A stretch of 64,000 bases of DNA from Oscillospiraceae bacterium (GTDB lineage: Bacteria; Bacillota; Clostridia; Oscillospirales; Oscillospiraceae). The translations under genes and the position numbers were made by a program. Shown here piece by piece: positions 53,588 through 60,770 of the stretch. The stretch spans positions 93,795-157,794 of the forward strand of contig SVLD01000001.1 of assembly GCA_015068125.1 (NCBI GenBank), given 5' to 3'. Position 1 is the stretch's first letter. The number at the start of each line of letters is the position of its first letter. The notes beneath the pieces were generated by a model. That model did no database searches and was not told the DNA's origin. It saw nothing but the letters and a program-made list of their open reading frames with translations.

Positions 53588-54526
53588 ATGAAGTACTTAT
53601 CAACCAGAGAAATGGCAGAGAAATGGGGCGTTTCCATAACCTTAATTAAGAGATTATGCAATCAGGACAGAATCCCCGGAGCAGTATACAGAGAGGGCGT
53701 TTGGCGCATCCCAGAAGACGCAATCCGCGTGTCGCGGACAGATTTAGAGTATACATCGGAGCAAGAGTTGCCGGAACTGGCCAAAAAGCTGCAAAATCAG
53801 AAGAAAAAGCGGAATTTTCACGGTTTGTACGATTTCACTGTAATTGACCTGACTTACTCATCTTCCCGGATGGCAAGCGTCCGTTTAACCCGCCAGCAGG
53901 TGGAAACCATCTTCAAGAAAGGCAAGGTTCGGGAATCCTTTGAACCCCTGAAAGTCTCCGATGTGATCGAGGTGCTGAACCACATCCATTGCGTGGATTA
54001 CATCCTTGATCACGTGATGGAACCCCTGACCCAGAAGTTTATCCGCAAGCTCCACCATATTCTGATGACCGGGACGGTGGATGAGTATAAGGAGCAGGTT
54101 CGACCCGGTGAGTACCGGACGGTCACATCCCGTCCCCGGGATCGACAGCTCCTGCACCCGGACAAAATCCATTCCAGTCTGGCAGAGCTGATCAACGGCT
54201 ATGAAAAACAGTCTGACATCGAGCGCAATCACATTCTGGACTTCCATGTCCGGTTTGAGGAGATTTTCCCCTTCGAGGACGGAAACGGTCGTGTTGGCAG
54301 ACTCATTCTATTTAAGGAATGCCTGCGCCATAATGTTATGCCTTTTATCATCGACGACAAACGCCGTTCCCGGTATCTGCGCGGCATCAAAGAATGGCAG
54401 GTCGACCGCTACGAACTGGTGGACGTGGTGATGGAAGCCCAGGACCGCTTCGAAGCCCAAATCGAACTTCAAAAGCTCTACGCCCACTCCCGGCTCTACC
54501 TCCCCGCCGACTACAAGGAGGACTAA
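53588..54526 (+). CDS. Fic-domain protein with N-terminal HTH and degenerate active site
   Basis: 312 aa. Residues 1-50 form a helix-turn-helix/excisionase-like segment (STREMAEKWGVSITLIKRLC). The Fic domain follows (about 85-290). The Fic motif normally HPFx(D/E)GNGRxxR reads F227-PFEDGNGRVGR: the catalytic histidine is phenylalanine. The class II inhibitory motif, normally SSxIEGxxxT, reads SSRMASVRLT (92-101), so the inhibitory Glu and Gly are also lost. Nucleotide-binding residues remain, so it may still bind NTPs. RBS AAAGGACG. It is followed 4 bases later by a small gene. Confidence 0.88.
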   Translation: MKYLSTREMAEKWGVSITLIKRLCNQDRIPGAVYREGVWRIPEDAIRVSRTDLEYTSEQELPELAKKLQNQKKKRNFHGLYDFTVIDLTYSSSRMASVRLTRQQVETIFKKGKVRESFEPLKVSDVIEVLNHIHCVDYILDHVMEPLTQKFIRKLHHILMTGTVDEYKEQVRPGEYRTVTSRPRDRQLLHPDKIHSSLAELINGYEKQSDIERNHILDFHVRFEEIFPFEDGNGRVGRLILFKECLRHNVMPFIIDDKRRSRYLRGIKEWQVDRYELVDVVMEAQDRFEAQIELQKLYAHSRLYLPADYKED

Positions 54527-54529
54527 GCT

Positions 54530-54793
54530 ATGGATATGAAGAAATTCTGCCCCGATACCGACACCGTCCTGGAGCTGCTGTACAACACCTATTACGAGCA
54601 CGTGTGCACCGATGACACCGACGAAATCAAACAGGCTTTCGACGACCTCTACAACGCCCTGTCCGATAAAACCCTCAAGGAAAAGGACGCCATTATCGAC
54701 CTTGTCTGTGACCTCTGCCGCCTGCACCAACAATCCGGCTTCATCGCTGCCCTCAAACTCGCCCACCGCCTCTCCCAAGAATTGAACACCTAA
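54530..54793 (+). CDS. Small helical protein downstream of Fic (DUF6809-like)
   Basis: 87 aa, all-helical and acidic, with TVLELLYNTYYEHVC and the end SGFIAALKLAHRLSQELNT. It starts 4 bases after the Fic stop behind AAGGAGGACTA, so it is co-translated. The form resembles small clostridial proteins annotated as DUF6809, recalled rather than searched. A partner or antitoxin-like role for the Fic protein is a contextual guess. Confidence 0.75.
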   Translation: MDMKKFCPDTDTVLELLYNTYYEHVCTDDTDEIKQAFDDLYNALSDKTLKEKDAIIDLVCDLCRLHQQSGFIAALKLAHRLSQELNT

Positions 54794-54803
54794 CCAACGC
54801 AAA

Positions 54804-54830
54804 GGGCCGCCCGGTCACCCCGGACGGCCC
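54804..54830 (+). terminator. GC-rich hairpin after the Fic operon
   Basis: GGGCCG-CCCGG...CCGGA-CGGCCC imperfect stem without a clear T-run; termination is possible but weakly supported. Confidence 0.45.
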
Positions 54831-54841
54831 GGTGAAGATAT

Positions 54842-54870
54842 TTGCAATTATCCTGTTATAGTGATATAAT
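54842..54870 (+). promoter_or_regulatory. Promoter of the AT-rich membrane protein gene
   Basis: TTGCAA (54842-54847), 17-bp spacer, TATAAT (54865-54870). Confidence 0.8.
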
Positions 54871-54916
54871 AAAAAAACTGCTGACATATAGTAGCTGTTA
54901 AACTAGGGGGAATAAT

Positions 54917-55609
54917 ATGGGCTTCTTACAAAATCCGTGGTTTGTTGGGATTGCAACAGGCTTAATTAGTGGTGTGTTAGTATTTTTCTTAACGAAATGG
55001 ATTATGGACAAAAAGGGAAAGACCGAATACTACAAACAAGTAAAGGCTGCCAATAGCAGCGTTATTGGATCACTTAAACCATATGTTGCAGATAAAGGGT
55101 TACCTGAGTTGGAGGTGTTTAAAGCACTAATTGCATCAACTTCACGACTTTTTAATGTAGACGAAAAGGATATGTATTCAATCAGCCTTTATTGTGAGGA
55201 GTTGATCAGGGAAATCATCAGTGATGTTTATGTTTCAAATGAGAAGAAGGCTGAATATACAAAATCGTTAGCAGAATATAAAGCAAGTATTAATAACCGC
55301 GAAAAGGAATTAAAGCTTTCTGAAATGAAATTGGTAACGGGTCAATACAATGAAAAAATGAAAAGCCGAGTAAGTATGTATTTAGCGGTTATGGCATCAT
55401 TTATTAGTTTGTTGGGAACGCTGTTTTTCACTTCAGATAAGGAACTTATAGAAGGTATTGAGTATATTTCAGATACAGGTTCAATTCTATTGATTCCTAT
55501 TATGCTGCTACTTATAATGTTCTCGTTGCTTGCTATGCTGTTTATGTCTGAAACACTTCTGAAGGTAGTAAAGAGAAAAACAACGAAATCAGATAACAAA
55601 ACGGAATGA
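54917..55609 (+). CDS. Three-helix membrane protein of unknown function in AT-rich island
   Basis: 230 aa behind TAGGGGGAATA. One N-terminal helix (FVGIATGLISGVLVFFLTKW), a cytoplasmic or coiled middle of about 120 charged residues (KKAEYTKSLAEYKASINNRE), and two C-terminal helices (YLAVMASFISLLGTLFF; LLIPIMLLLIMFSLLAMLF). Codons favour A/T, unlike genes before 53 kb, suggesting transfer. The layout recalls membrane accessory proteins of defence islands, but no family is recognised. Confidence 0.78.
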   Translation: MGFLQNPWFVGIATGLISGVLVFFLTKWIMDKKGKTEYYKQVKAANSSVIGSLKPYVADKGLPELEVFKALIASTSRLFNVDEKDMYSISLYCEELIREIISDVYVSNEKKAEYTKSLAEYKASINNREKELKLSEMKLVTGQYNEKMKSRVSMYLAVMASFISLLGTLFFTSDKELIEGIEYISDTGSILLIPIMLLLIMFSLLAMLFMSETLLKVVKRKTTKSDNKTE

Positions 55610-55666
55610 TGCATAAAGACAAAAGCAAAGTAAGCTTTTGGGGATTAACTTTAGAAATTAATACAA

Positions 55667-55702
55667 ACAACCAGACCAGTCGTTGTAGACTGATCTGGTT
55701 GT
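55667..55702. terminator. Bidirectional terminator between the membrane protein gene and the HNH gene
   Basis: ACAACCAGACCAGTC/GACTGATCTGGTTGT, 15-bp stem with one mismatch and a 6-nt loop. Confidence 0.75.
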
Positions 55703-55713
55703 CTTTATGTAGC

Positions 55714-56055
55714 TTAATTTAGTTTAACAATTTGGTATTTGCATGATCCTGAAATACGCTGCACTTGATAGAGACAGTCATCAATCCAATATGTTATTTT
55801 ATCTTCCGCTTCATCATTGGTGTATATGTTTGTACAAATTAAATTGTGTTTTTCGTTTGTACCACCACAGGAAAGAGGGAGAATGTGGTGGATGTTCCAA
55901 CCACAGTAAATTACCTTTCCCCAGTGATTAACGCAAAACTCCTCATCCCCATATGCGTCTCTGCACATAAGGTTGCCATGGAAGTCTTCTGCAAATTGGA
56001 CATTGCCAAACTGCTCACCCCACAAACGAAGTGCATTTGTTTTACAGATTTTCAT
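55714..56055 (-). CDS. Small HNH endonuclease
   Basis: 113 aa from the ATG at 56053-56055 behind GGAGGTGATACA. The HNH beta-beta-alpha-metal motif is complete: HHILPLSCGGTNEKHNLICT followed by N-x-x-N-D-E-A-E-D-K. The N-terminal half (ALRLWGEQFGNVQFAEDF and MCRDAYGDEEF) is a short DNA- or structure-recognition segment. There is no RuvC domain, so it is not IscB/IsrB. It lies at the end of a transcript with a 360-nt structured leader. An extension to 56118 would enter the last RNA stem and is rejected. Confidence 0.87.
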   Translation of the reverse strand: MKICKTNALRLWGEQFGNVQFAEDFHGNLMCRDAYGDEEFCVNHWGKVIYCGWNIHHILPLSCGGTNEKHNLICTNIYTNDEAEDKITYWIDDCLYQVQRISGSCKYQIVKLN

Positions 56056-56415
56056 TGTATCACCTCCAACTCGGATCAAAATAAAAAGCCCATACACTAT
56101 TGCGTGTACAGACTTCAAAGATCCGAGTTTGACGCTTTACACGCATAGCTACGCAGACGGTCAATGTGTGGCCGTCTATGAAGTATGGTGTAAAGCTTTG
56201 ATACAGCATCTGGGCCCACCACAAAGGGAGAGGAGAATCTCCCCGGAGCCTATCCGTGGGTTCTCAACGACGTAACGAGAATTTGGATCGGCGTTGATAG
56301 TATCGCAGAGTTACAAATTTTACTCAGGTAACAAGTTTTATGCACCGTTGTCCTTTTCGGATTTCTCGTCGCTCCGTCATACAAGTTTGCATAAATTAAC
56401 ATCAAGCGTTACCTA
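56056..56415 (-). ncRNA. Large structured RNA leading into the HNH gene (unknown class)
   Basis: Pairings given on the + strand. GTTACCT 56408-56414 with AGGTAAC 56326-56332; TGCATAAA 56388-56395 with TTTATGCA 56337-56344. GGAT/GGC 56285-56292 with GCC/ATCC 56248-56255; GAGAA 56277-56281 with TTCTC 56261-56265; TCTCCC 56238-56243 with GGGAGA 56226-56231. GTGGG 56256-56260 with CCCAC 56215-56219, a pseudoknot with the GCC/ATCC stem. GCTTTACAC 56134-56142 with GTGTAAAGC 56188-56196, extended by CATA/TATG; GACGG/CCGTC inside. GATCCGAGTT 56120-56129 with AACTCGGATC 56068-56077, ending at the HNH ribosome site. The class is not recognised. Confidence 0.72.
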
Positions 56416-56421
56416 TAAGAA

Positions 56422-56450
56422 ATTATACTATTACAATGAAGTGATGTCAA
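56422..56450 (-). promoter_or_regulatory. Perfect-consensus promoter of the structured RNA-HNH unit
   Basis: -35 TTGACA (56445-56450), exactly 17 bp, -10 TATAAT (56422-56427); both boxes match consensus at every position, so strong constitutive transcription is expected. Confidence 0.88.
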
Positions 56451-56728
56451 GGATGCTATTGCGCCCAAATAAGAAAATGCACATTGGGTGGTGACGGGGC
56501 AAATTGATTCGCCGGTGCCCTTTAACTCACCCTCCGCCTCTCCCATGAATAAAATACTTAACTTCCCCAACGCACAAGGTCGCCCAACTGGGAGGTCTTA
56601 TGTCTTTCCACAAAGCGTTTATAGCGACAGGTGTATTTCTCCAAATTTTGCAAAGTATATATATTACGATAATGGGGTAGCAGTGAATGCTACATCAACA
56701 TCCGTATTTTTAGTGGGGGGATTAATCA
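56451..56728. other. Non-coding stretch between HNH unit and small gene
   Basis: An 83-codon open frame (56488-56739) has an unlikely composition and no ribosome site and is not called. A weak rightward promoter (TTTGCA at 56652, AT-rich spacer, TAATGG) may serve the gene at 56729. Nothing else recognised. Confidence 0.6.
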
Positions 56729-56971
56729 ATGAAATATAGCATATTGATTAACGAAGATAGCCACAAAAGAATATATACTGTGGATCAAATAGGAGAAGAG
56801 CAACTTTTTCGGTTAGTGGGCCATATACAAAAAACTCTTCATCAATCAGAAACGAACGAACCGATTGATGAAGAGTTAATTGCATTTGCTGAGAATGATT
56901 TAGGGGTAAAACTCAATTTGGTCAAAATAGTTGCAGAAATCAATATTAGCAAACCGTTACAAGATTGGTAA
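56729..56971 (+). CDS. Small protein of unknown function (80 aa)
   Basis: It begins MKYSILINEDSHKRIYTVDQ, contains an acidic helix (SETNEPIDEELIAFAENDLG) and ends SKPLQDW. GTGGGGGGA lies 7 bases before the ATG. It converges with, and overlaps by 26 bp, the 3' end of the GHKL-TIR gene, so the two messages are antisense at their ends. No family recognised. It could be a fourth component of the methylase/GHKL locus or an unrelated passenger. Confidence 0.7.
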   Translation: MKYSILINEDSHKRIYTVDQIGEEQLFRLVGHIQKTLHQSETNEPIDEELIAFAENDLGVKLNLVKIVAEINISKPLQDW

Positions 56972-58838
56972 CTAAATAATCCTTGTTAGCTTCAAAAGAT
57001 TTAGGGGCATATCCACACATTTGACATGTGTGAATAATTTTCTGACAAAAACTATTGACAGCAGCGGGTGATAGAGACAGAATTGGATGACCGTCTTCCC
57101 CTGGTAAAATGTATATATCAACAAATTTGTCTTTAACATTTAAAGGTTCTTGAGGCTTAAATCCGTCAATGTTAAAAATCCAATGATCTTTCTGTGTTAC
57201 CCATGCTGCACCAATCTCCATTAATTCTCCCCAACTGGCCTGAGGATTTTCGGGCTCAACATTAATGACATTTTTGCTTGTAACAAAGAGAACGTAGATC
57301 ATTTCAGAAGACGCACTGTTAACAAAGAACTTTTGGAGATATCCGTAAATGTCGTTTTCAGGCAAATTGGTTTCCGGGTCGGGTCCGTTGGAATAAATGA
57401 TATCGTCCTTAGGTACGTTGTTAAAGAGCAACATATTGTAAATTGCATTCGCTACATGGCGATCCGGAAATGTTTGACTGATCATGATTTTCTTTTTGTT
57501 AGCATCCACAACAGATTTGAATCCTAACAAGGGCTTCATCGCTTCAATTTCAGAAGTGACCGCGCTTTCAATCTCCTCAGAATTCAAATTAGCACCGCCT
57601 AATTTGGTGGACAAATTGCTAACCATACTCTTTGTTGTAGACTCCAACTTCTTGCGAAGGCGTGCTTCTTCGTCTGCCTTTTTTGCCTCTTTTTCGGCAT
57701 CCTTAAGGGCTTTTTCTGCAGCGGCAAACTGTTCATGAAGCCGGACAACCTTATCTGTAGCTTCGCGAATATACTTTAGGGCAGTAATCCATCGCGGATC
57801 ACTTTCGTTGTACCCTTGTCTGTTAGTGCCCGCCATGTCTGGGAAATCAGGTGCTTCAAAAGCGTCGATATACAGGTTTCCAACAATATAGCTTTCATAC
57901 ACTCTGTTTTTTCCAATAATAGATAGGACATTTCGCAAGCCCATTTTGTTGTGAGCAAAAATAGCTAAATAGTTATCTGAAAACTCGTTGATCTCCTTTT
58001 TCATGCCCCTAGTTGTTTTGTATGTACCAATCCAACCATAAATCCTAATGGTCAAATCTCTAGGGGTGCCATTGCTATCTAGCATATTGATAGTTTCAGA
58101 AAACTCATCGAGATGCATGGTTTGCAAGGAGTGATCATTTTGGGGTAAAGTTTTTTCAAGGTATCGTTTTTGTTCACCTATGGAAATGAAGGACGCAAGT
58201 CTATTGGTAACATCTTTTTCGTCAGGAACAAGTAGTTTTTCTGTTCCTTTGTAGTTAATGTGAATTTTAAAATCGTCAATGTCATTTGGAAAGATCTTTG
58301 CTAAATTCCGCATAATAGTTTCTTGCAGTTTTGGTATCGGAACTTTGGGGCTTTCCATAATGACAGCAGTGCCATGAGTCGAGATTTTCTTAAGAGAATA
58401 CTCACTGGTATTGAGTTGCCTTAACACCTCGTCGTCTCGCTCAATGCGGTGAGGGATAAATACGGCCACAGGCTGTCCATTTTGTACGGTAATTAATTTA
58501 AATCCTTTAGAAATACAAAGTGCAGCCAGCTTTCCAACGCCTTTCCGACCCATTTTCAGGCGCTTTTTACTTGATGTTTTAGCATTTGCTTCGCAGTCTC
58601 TAGACTCTCCGCCGACAACCAAATATTTGTCGTCTAAATTATCCGCAGACATGCCGTTGCCATCGTCTTCAACTCGTATTTCGTTGTCGCTAATATAGAC
58701 ATAAACATTTTCTGCGTCGGCGTCATAGGCATTGGCGATCAATTCTGCTAACACAAAATACATGTTTGTATACAAATCCTTACTAAGGAGTTCAAGCATT
58801 CTGGGGCTGACTTTTAGTTTAAAATCTCTATCTTCCAT
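56946..58838 (-). CDS. GHKL (MORC/MutL-like) ATPase fused to a C-terminal TIR-like domain
   Basis: 630 aa. Bergerat ATP site: N box AELIANAYDAD (31-41, Mg-binding N36), G1 EDDGNGM (57-63), G2 GRKGVGKLA (97-105). A transducer-like region runs to about 360, then a charged coiled coil (about 365-405). Residues 448-590 follow the TIR pattern: KIMISQTFPD strand, HVANAIYNMLL helix, DIIYSNGPD, IYGYLQKFFVNSASSEMIYVL and SWGELMEIGAAW. E541 (E-x-GAA) is the best candidate for the NADase glutamate, E538 the alternative. It lies 9 bp after the methyltransferase gene, with TTGAGGATAAAAA before the ATG. GHKL ATPases beside methylases are known from restriction-modification-like loci. Confidence 0.86.
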   Translation of the reverse strand: MEDRDFKLKVSPRMLELLSKDLYTNMYFVLAELIANAYDADAENVYVYISDNEIRVEDDGNGMSADNLDDKYLVVGGESRDCEANAKTSSKKRLKMGRKGVGKLAALCISKGFKLITVQNGQPVAVFIPHRIERDDEVLRQLNTSEYSLKKISTHGTAVIMESPKVPIPKLQETIMRNLAKIFPNDIDDFKIHINYKGTEKLLVPDEKDVTNRLASFISIGEQKRYLEKTLPQNDHSLQTMHLDEFSETINMLDSNGTPRDLTIRIYGWIGTYKTTRGMKKEINEFSDNYLAIFAHNKMGLRNVLSIIGKNRVYESYIVGNLYIDAFEAPDFPDMAGTNRQGYNESDPRWITALKYIREATDKVVRLHEQFAAAEKALKDAEKEAKKADEEARLRKKLESTTKSMVSNLSTKLGGANLNSEEIESAVTSEIEAMKPLLGFKSVVDANKKKIMISQTFPDRHVANAIYNMLLFNNVPKDDIIYSNGPDPETNLPENDIYGYLQKFFVNSASSEMIYVLFVTSKNVINVEPENPQASWGELMEIGAAWVTQKDHWIFNIDGFKPQEPLNVKDKFVDIYILPGEDGHPILSLSPAAVNSFCQKIIHTCQMCGYAPKSFEANKDYLVTNLVTVC

Positions 58839-58847
58839 TTTTTATCC

Positions 58848-59903
58848 TCAAATATCAATATTGTGAGCTAATAAATGTTCTCGAATTGTAATTCCAATAA
58901 TTTCGCCGAGCCTGACCGGGACGGCGTTTCCGATATGCCGACCGATACTAGTGATAGAGAACGGCACATCAGGATCTATAAAGTCGTATTCCGGGGGGAA
59001 GGTCTGTAATAAAGCGCCTTCTCTAAGGGACAGAGCTCGATCTTGCTCGGGATGACCGTATCTTCCAGTTCCGTATCTAAAGAACTGAGTTGTAATTGTA
59101 GGGCCCACTTGATCCCAACTCATTCGACCGTAGACGGAACTGTATGTTTGTCCGGTTTCACGTCTATGACATGGACATCTAAGTTCTTCGGGCCAATCGT
59201 GCCATGTGCCGCCGGGAACAGATGCTTGAATTCGTTGGAGGTTTATATCAGACAATTCAGAAGCATGATGCAGCGGGTCGTCGGCGTGAATTTCACCCGC
59301 CCGAATAGCTGGTAGTGCACCGATAAAATTGCGCACAGGTACGTTGTGCCTATCGTGGGTAGGGGGAATAATATGAATATCTCCTAATAAAGAACCCACA
59401 AGGACAAAACGTCTTCGGCTTTGTGAAATTCCGTAGTCCGGACAATATACAACTCCCATATCATAATGGTACCCATTGCGATCAAGTAATGCGAGAAACT
59501 CTTCAAAAACAGCGCTTTTTTGAAGTTGTGGCACATTTTCCATAGAAATAATAGTGGGATGTGCTTCTTCAATAAGTCGGCCAAACTCTAACAAGAGATT
59601 GTATTTTTCGTCCTGAAGATTTGCGTCGCCAAGTTTAGAGCGCATTAATGAGAACGGCTGACACGGAGCGCAACCTACAAGTATTCGTATGGCATCAGCA
59701 TTGTATAACTCTGCAAGGTTTTCCCCTGCAACATCGCGGACACTTTCTTGGTGGAAGGCTACACCATTATTGTGCTCATATGCATATCTGCAGGTACCAT
59801 CAATGTCAAAACCTGCGATAACATTAAGCCCAGCATCCAATAATCCACGCGTTAAGCCGCCAACTCCGCAAAACAAATCAATAACTTGTGCAGGCAATGA
59901 CAT
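58848..59903 (-). CDS. C5-cytosine DNA methyltransferase
   Basis: 351 aa, Dcm class. Motif I DLFCGVGGLTRG, motif IV GCAPCQPFS with the catalytic Cys, motif VI ENV, motif VIII QSRRRFVLVG, and motif X GNAVPVRLGE are present in order, with the target-recognition region at about 190-270, rather short, carrying CPCHRRETGQ. It methylates cytosine C5 at an unknown sequence. It follows the XRE gene by 23 bp and precedes the GHKL-TIR gene by 9 bp. Start ATG 59901-59903 sits 3 bases after AGGAGG, so a TTG two codons on is possible. Confidence 0.93.
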   Translation of the reverse strand: MSLPAQVIDLFCGVGGLTRGLLDAGLNVIAGFDIDGTCRYAYEHNNGVAFHQESVRDVAGENLAELYNADAIRILVGCAPCQPFSLMRSKLGDANLQDEKYNLLLEFGRLIEEAHPTIISMENVPQLQKSAVFEEFLALLDRNGYHYDMGVVYCPDYGISQSRRRFVLVGSLLGDIHIIPPTHDRHNVPVRNFIGALPAIRAGEIHADDPLHHASELSDINLQRIQASVPGGTWHDWPEELRCPCHRRETGQTYSSVYGRMSWDQVGPTITTQFFRYGTGRYGHPEQDRALSLREGALLQTFPPEYDFIDPDVPFSITSIGRHIGNAVPVRLGEIIGITIREHLLAHNIDI

Positions 59904-59926
59904 CACCTCCTACTAAGCAGTTGTAC

Positions 59927-60178
59927 TTATTCATCGCTTTCGTCCTCAAAGGAATAGTCATTTAGTTCATCAAAATCAAGGAACTCAGCCAAAGTCATAT
60001 TGAAAGCTAAAGCAACCTTGTGCAGAGTGGCAACTCTGGGATCTTTTGTGAGACCACGAACAATATTATCTAACGTGGATTGATTAATGCCGGCCATTTT
60101 TGCTAATTTGTTTATTGCAAATCCTCTCTCTCGGCATAATTGTCTAATTCTTTTGACATAAATTTTAGAATACTCCAT
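59927..60178 (-). CDS. Small XRE-family regulator, controller-protein-like
   Basis: 83 aa, one Cro/CI helix-turn-helix (INKLAKMAGINQSTLDNIV) with the typical helix TLHKVALAFNMTLAEFLDF and an acidic tail (DDYSFEDESDE type). The size and operon position (first, before a DNA methyltransferase) match controller proteins of restriction-modification systems. The ATG at 60176-60178 follows GAGGGA at 6 bases. Three matching operators lie upstream, one between its predicted start site and the ATG. Confidence 0.88.
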   Translation of the reverse strand: MEYSKIYVKRIRQLCRERGFAINKLAKMAGINQSTLDNIVRGLTKDPRVATLHKVALAFNMTLAEFLDFDELNDYSFEDESDE

Positions 60179-60202
60179 AATCAATCCCTCGCAATCATCC
60201 TT

Positions 60203-60216
60203 ACCCGTTAATGGGT
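60203..60216. promoter_or_regulatory. Operator O1 (XRE site)
   Basis: ACCCG-ttaa-TGGGT, within the longer palindromic TTACCCG...TGGGTTAA. It lies 25 bp before the XRE start codon. Confidence 0.8.
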
Positions 60217-60250
60217 TAACCTAATGATAACAGCGAAAAATGTCGACATT

Positions 60251-60264
60251 ACCCGAATACGGGT
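60251..60264. promoter_or_regulatory. Operator O2 (XRE site)
   Basis: ACCCG-aata-CGGGT, a perfect 5-bp palindrome, 48 bp from O1. Its last base is the first base of the -35 box of the SLOG gene promoter. Confidence 0.82.
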
Positions 60265-60293
60265 TGACTTTGCGAATAAATATCCGCTACAAT
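60264..60293 (+). promoter_or_regulatory. Promoter of the SLOG gene
   Basis: TTGACT (60264-60269), 18-bp spacer, TACAAT (60288-60293), bracketed by operators O2 and O3. Confidence 0.8.
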
Positions 60294-60299
60294 ATCTAT

Positions 60300-60313
60300 A
60301 CCCATATTCGGGT
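60300..60313. promoter_or_regulatory. Operator O3 (XRE site)
   Basis: ACCCA-tatt-CGGGT, 49 bp from O2, at the predicted transcription start of the SLOG gene. Confidence 0.8.
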
Positions 60314-60337
60314 AAAATAATGTAGCGGAGTGTTTAT

Positions 60338-60763
60338 ATGGCGGCATGTACATTTTTTGGTCACCGGGTTTGTCCGGAGACGATAAGGCCGAGGTTAAGA
60401 GAGGTGCTTATAGATCTGCTAACCAACCACGGAGTGGATATGTTCTATGTGGGCAACCAGGGGCAGTTTGATGCCTATGTGCATAGCGAGCTGAAGAAAT
60501 TGAAGCAGGAATACCCGCAGATCAACTATGCAGTCGTGCTAGCCTATATGCCCGGCAAGAAAACAGAATACGATGACTATTCCGATACGATGCTCCCAGA
60601 GGGGATTGAGTCCGTCCACCCACACTATGCCATCTCCTGGCGCAATAACTGGATGCTCAAACAATCTGACTACGTCGTCACCTACATCACCCACACCTGG
60701 GGCGGTGCATATCAGTACGCAGAAAAAGCCAGGCGGCAAAAGAAAGTTGTGATCAATTTGTAA
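60338..60763 (+). CDS. SLOG-family (YpsA/DUF1273-like) nucleotide-binding protein
   Basis: 141 aa Rossmann-like domain. The entry CTFFGHRVCP, the phosphate-binding region FYVGNQGQFDAYV and the PQINYAVVLAYMP strand match the SLOG superfamily, which binds nucleotides or NAD-derived ligands; in Thoeris, ThsA uses SLOG to sense a TIR-made cADPR isomer. SLOG proteins of this short type are also common housekeeping genes. Here the gene shares three operators with the methylase/GHKL-TIR operon on the other side, which is why a functional link is considered. GGAG lies 7 bases before the ATG. Confidence 0.82.
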   Translation: MAACTFFGHRVCPETIRPRLREVLIDLLTNHGVDMFYVGNQGQFDAYVHSELKKLKQEYPQINYAVVLAYMPGKKTEYDDYSDTMLPEGIESVHPHYAISWRNNWMLKQSDYVVTYITHTWGGAYQYAEKARRQKKVVINL

Positions 60764-60770
60764 AAACCTC

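Noticed and set aside
55714..56415. IscB/IsrB with omega RNA (HEARO) or a group I intron
   Set aside because: The HNH protein has no RuvC or bridge helix, and I could not identify the conserved intron core or flanking exons; kept as an unknown RNA class.
56488..56739. 83-codon frame on the + strand before the 80-aa gene
   Set aside because: No ribosome site, atypical Ser/Pro-rich composition and overlap with the next gene's start.
56946..59903. Classical type II restriction-modification pair
   Set aside because: The gene beside the methylase is a GHKL ATPase with a TIR-like tail; no PD-(D/E)XK, HNH or GIY-YIG nuclease motif is seen in it.
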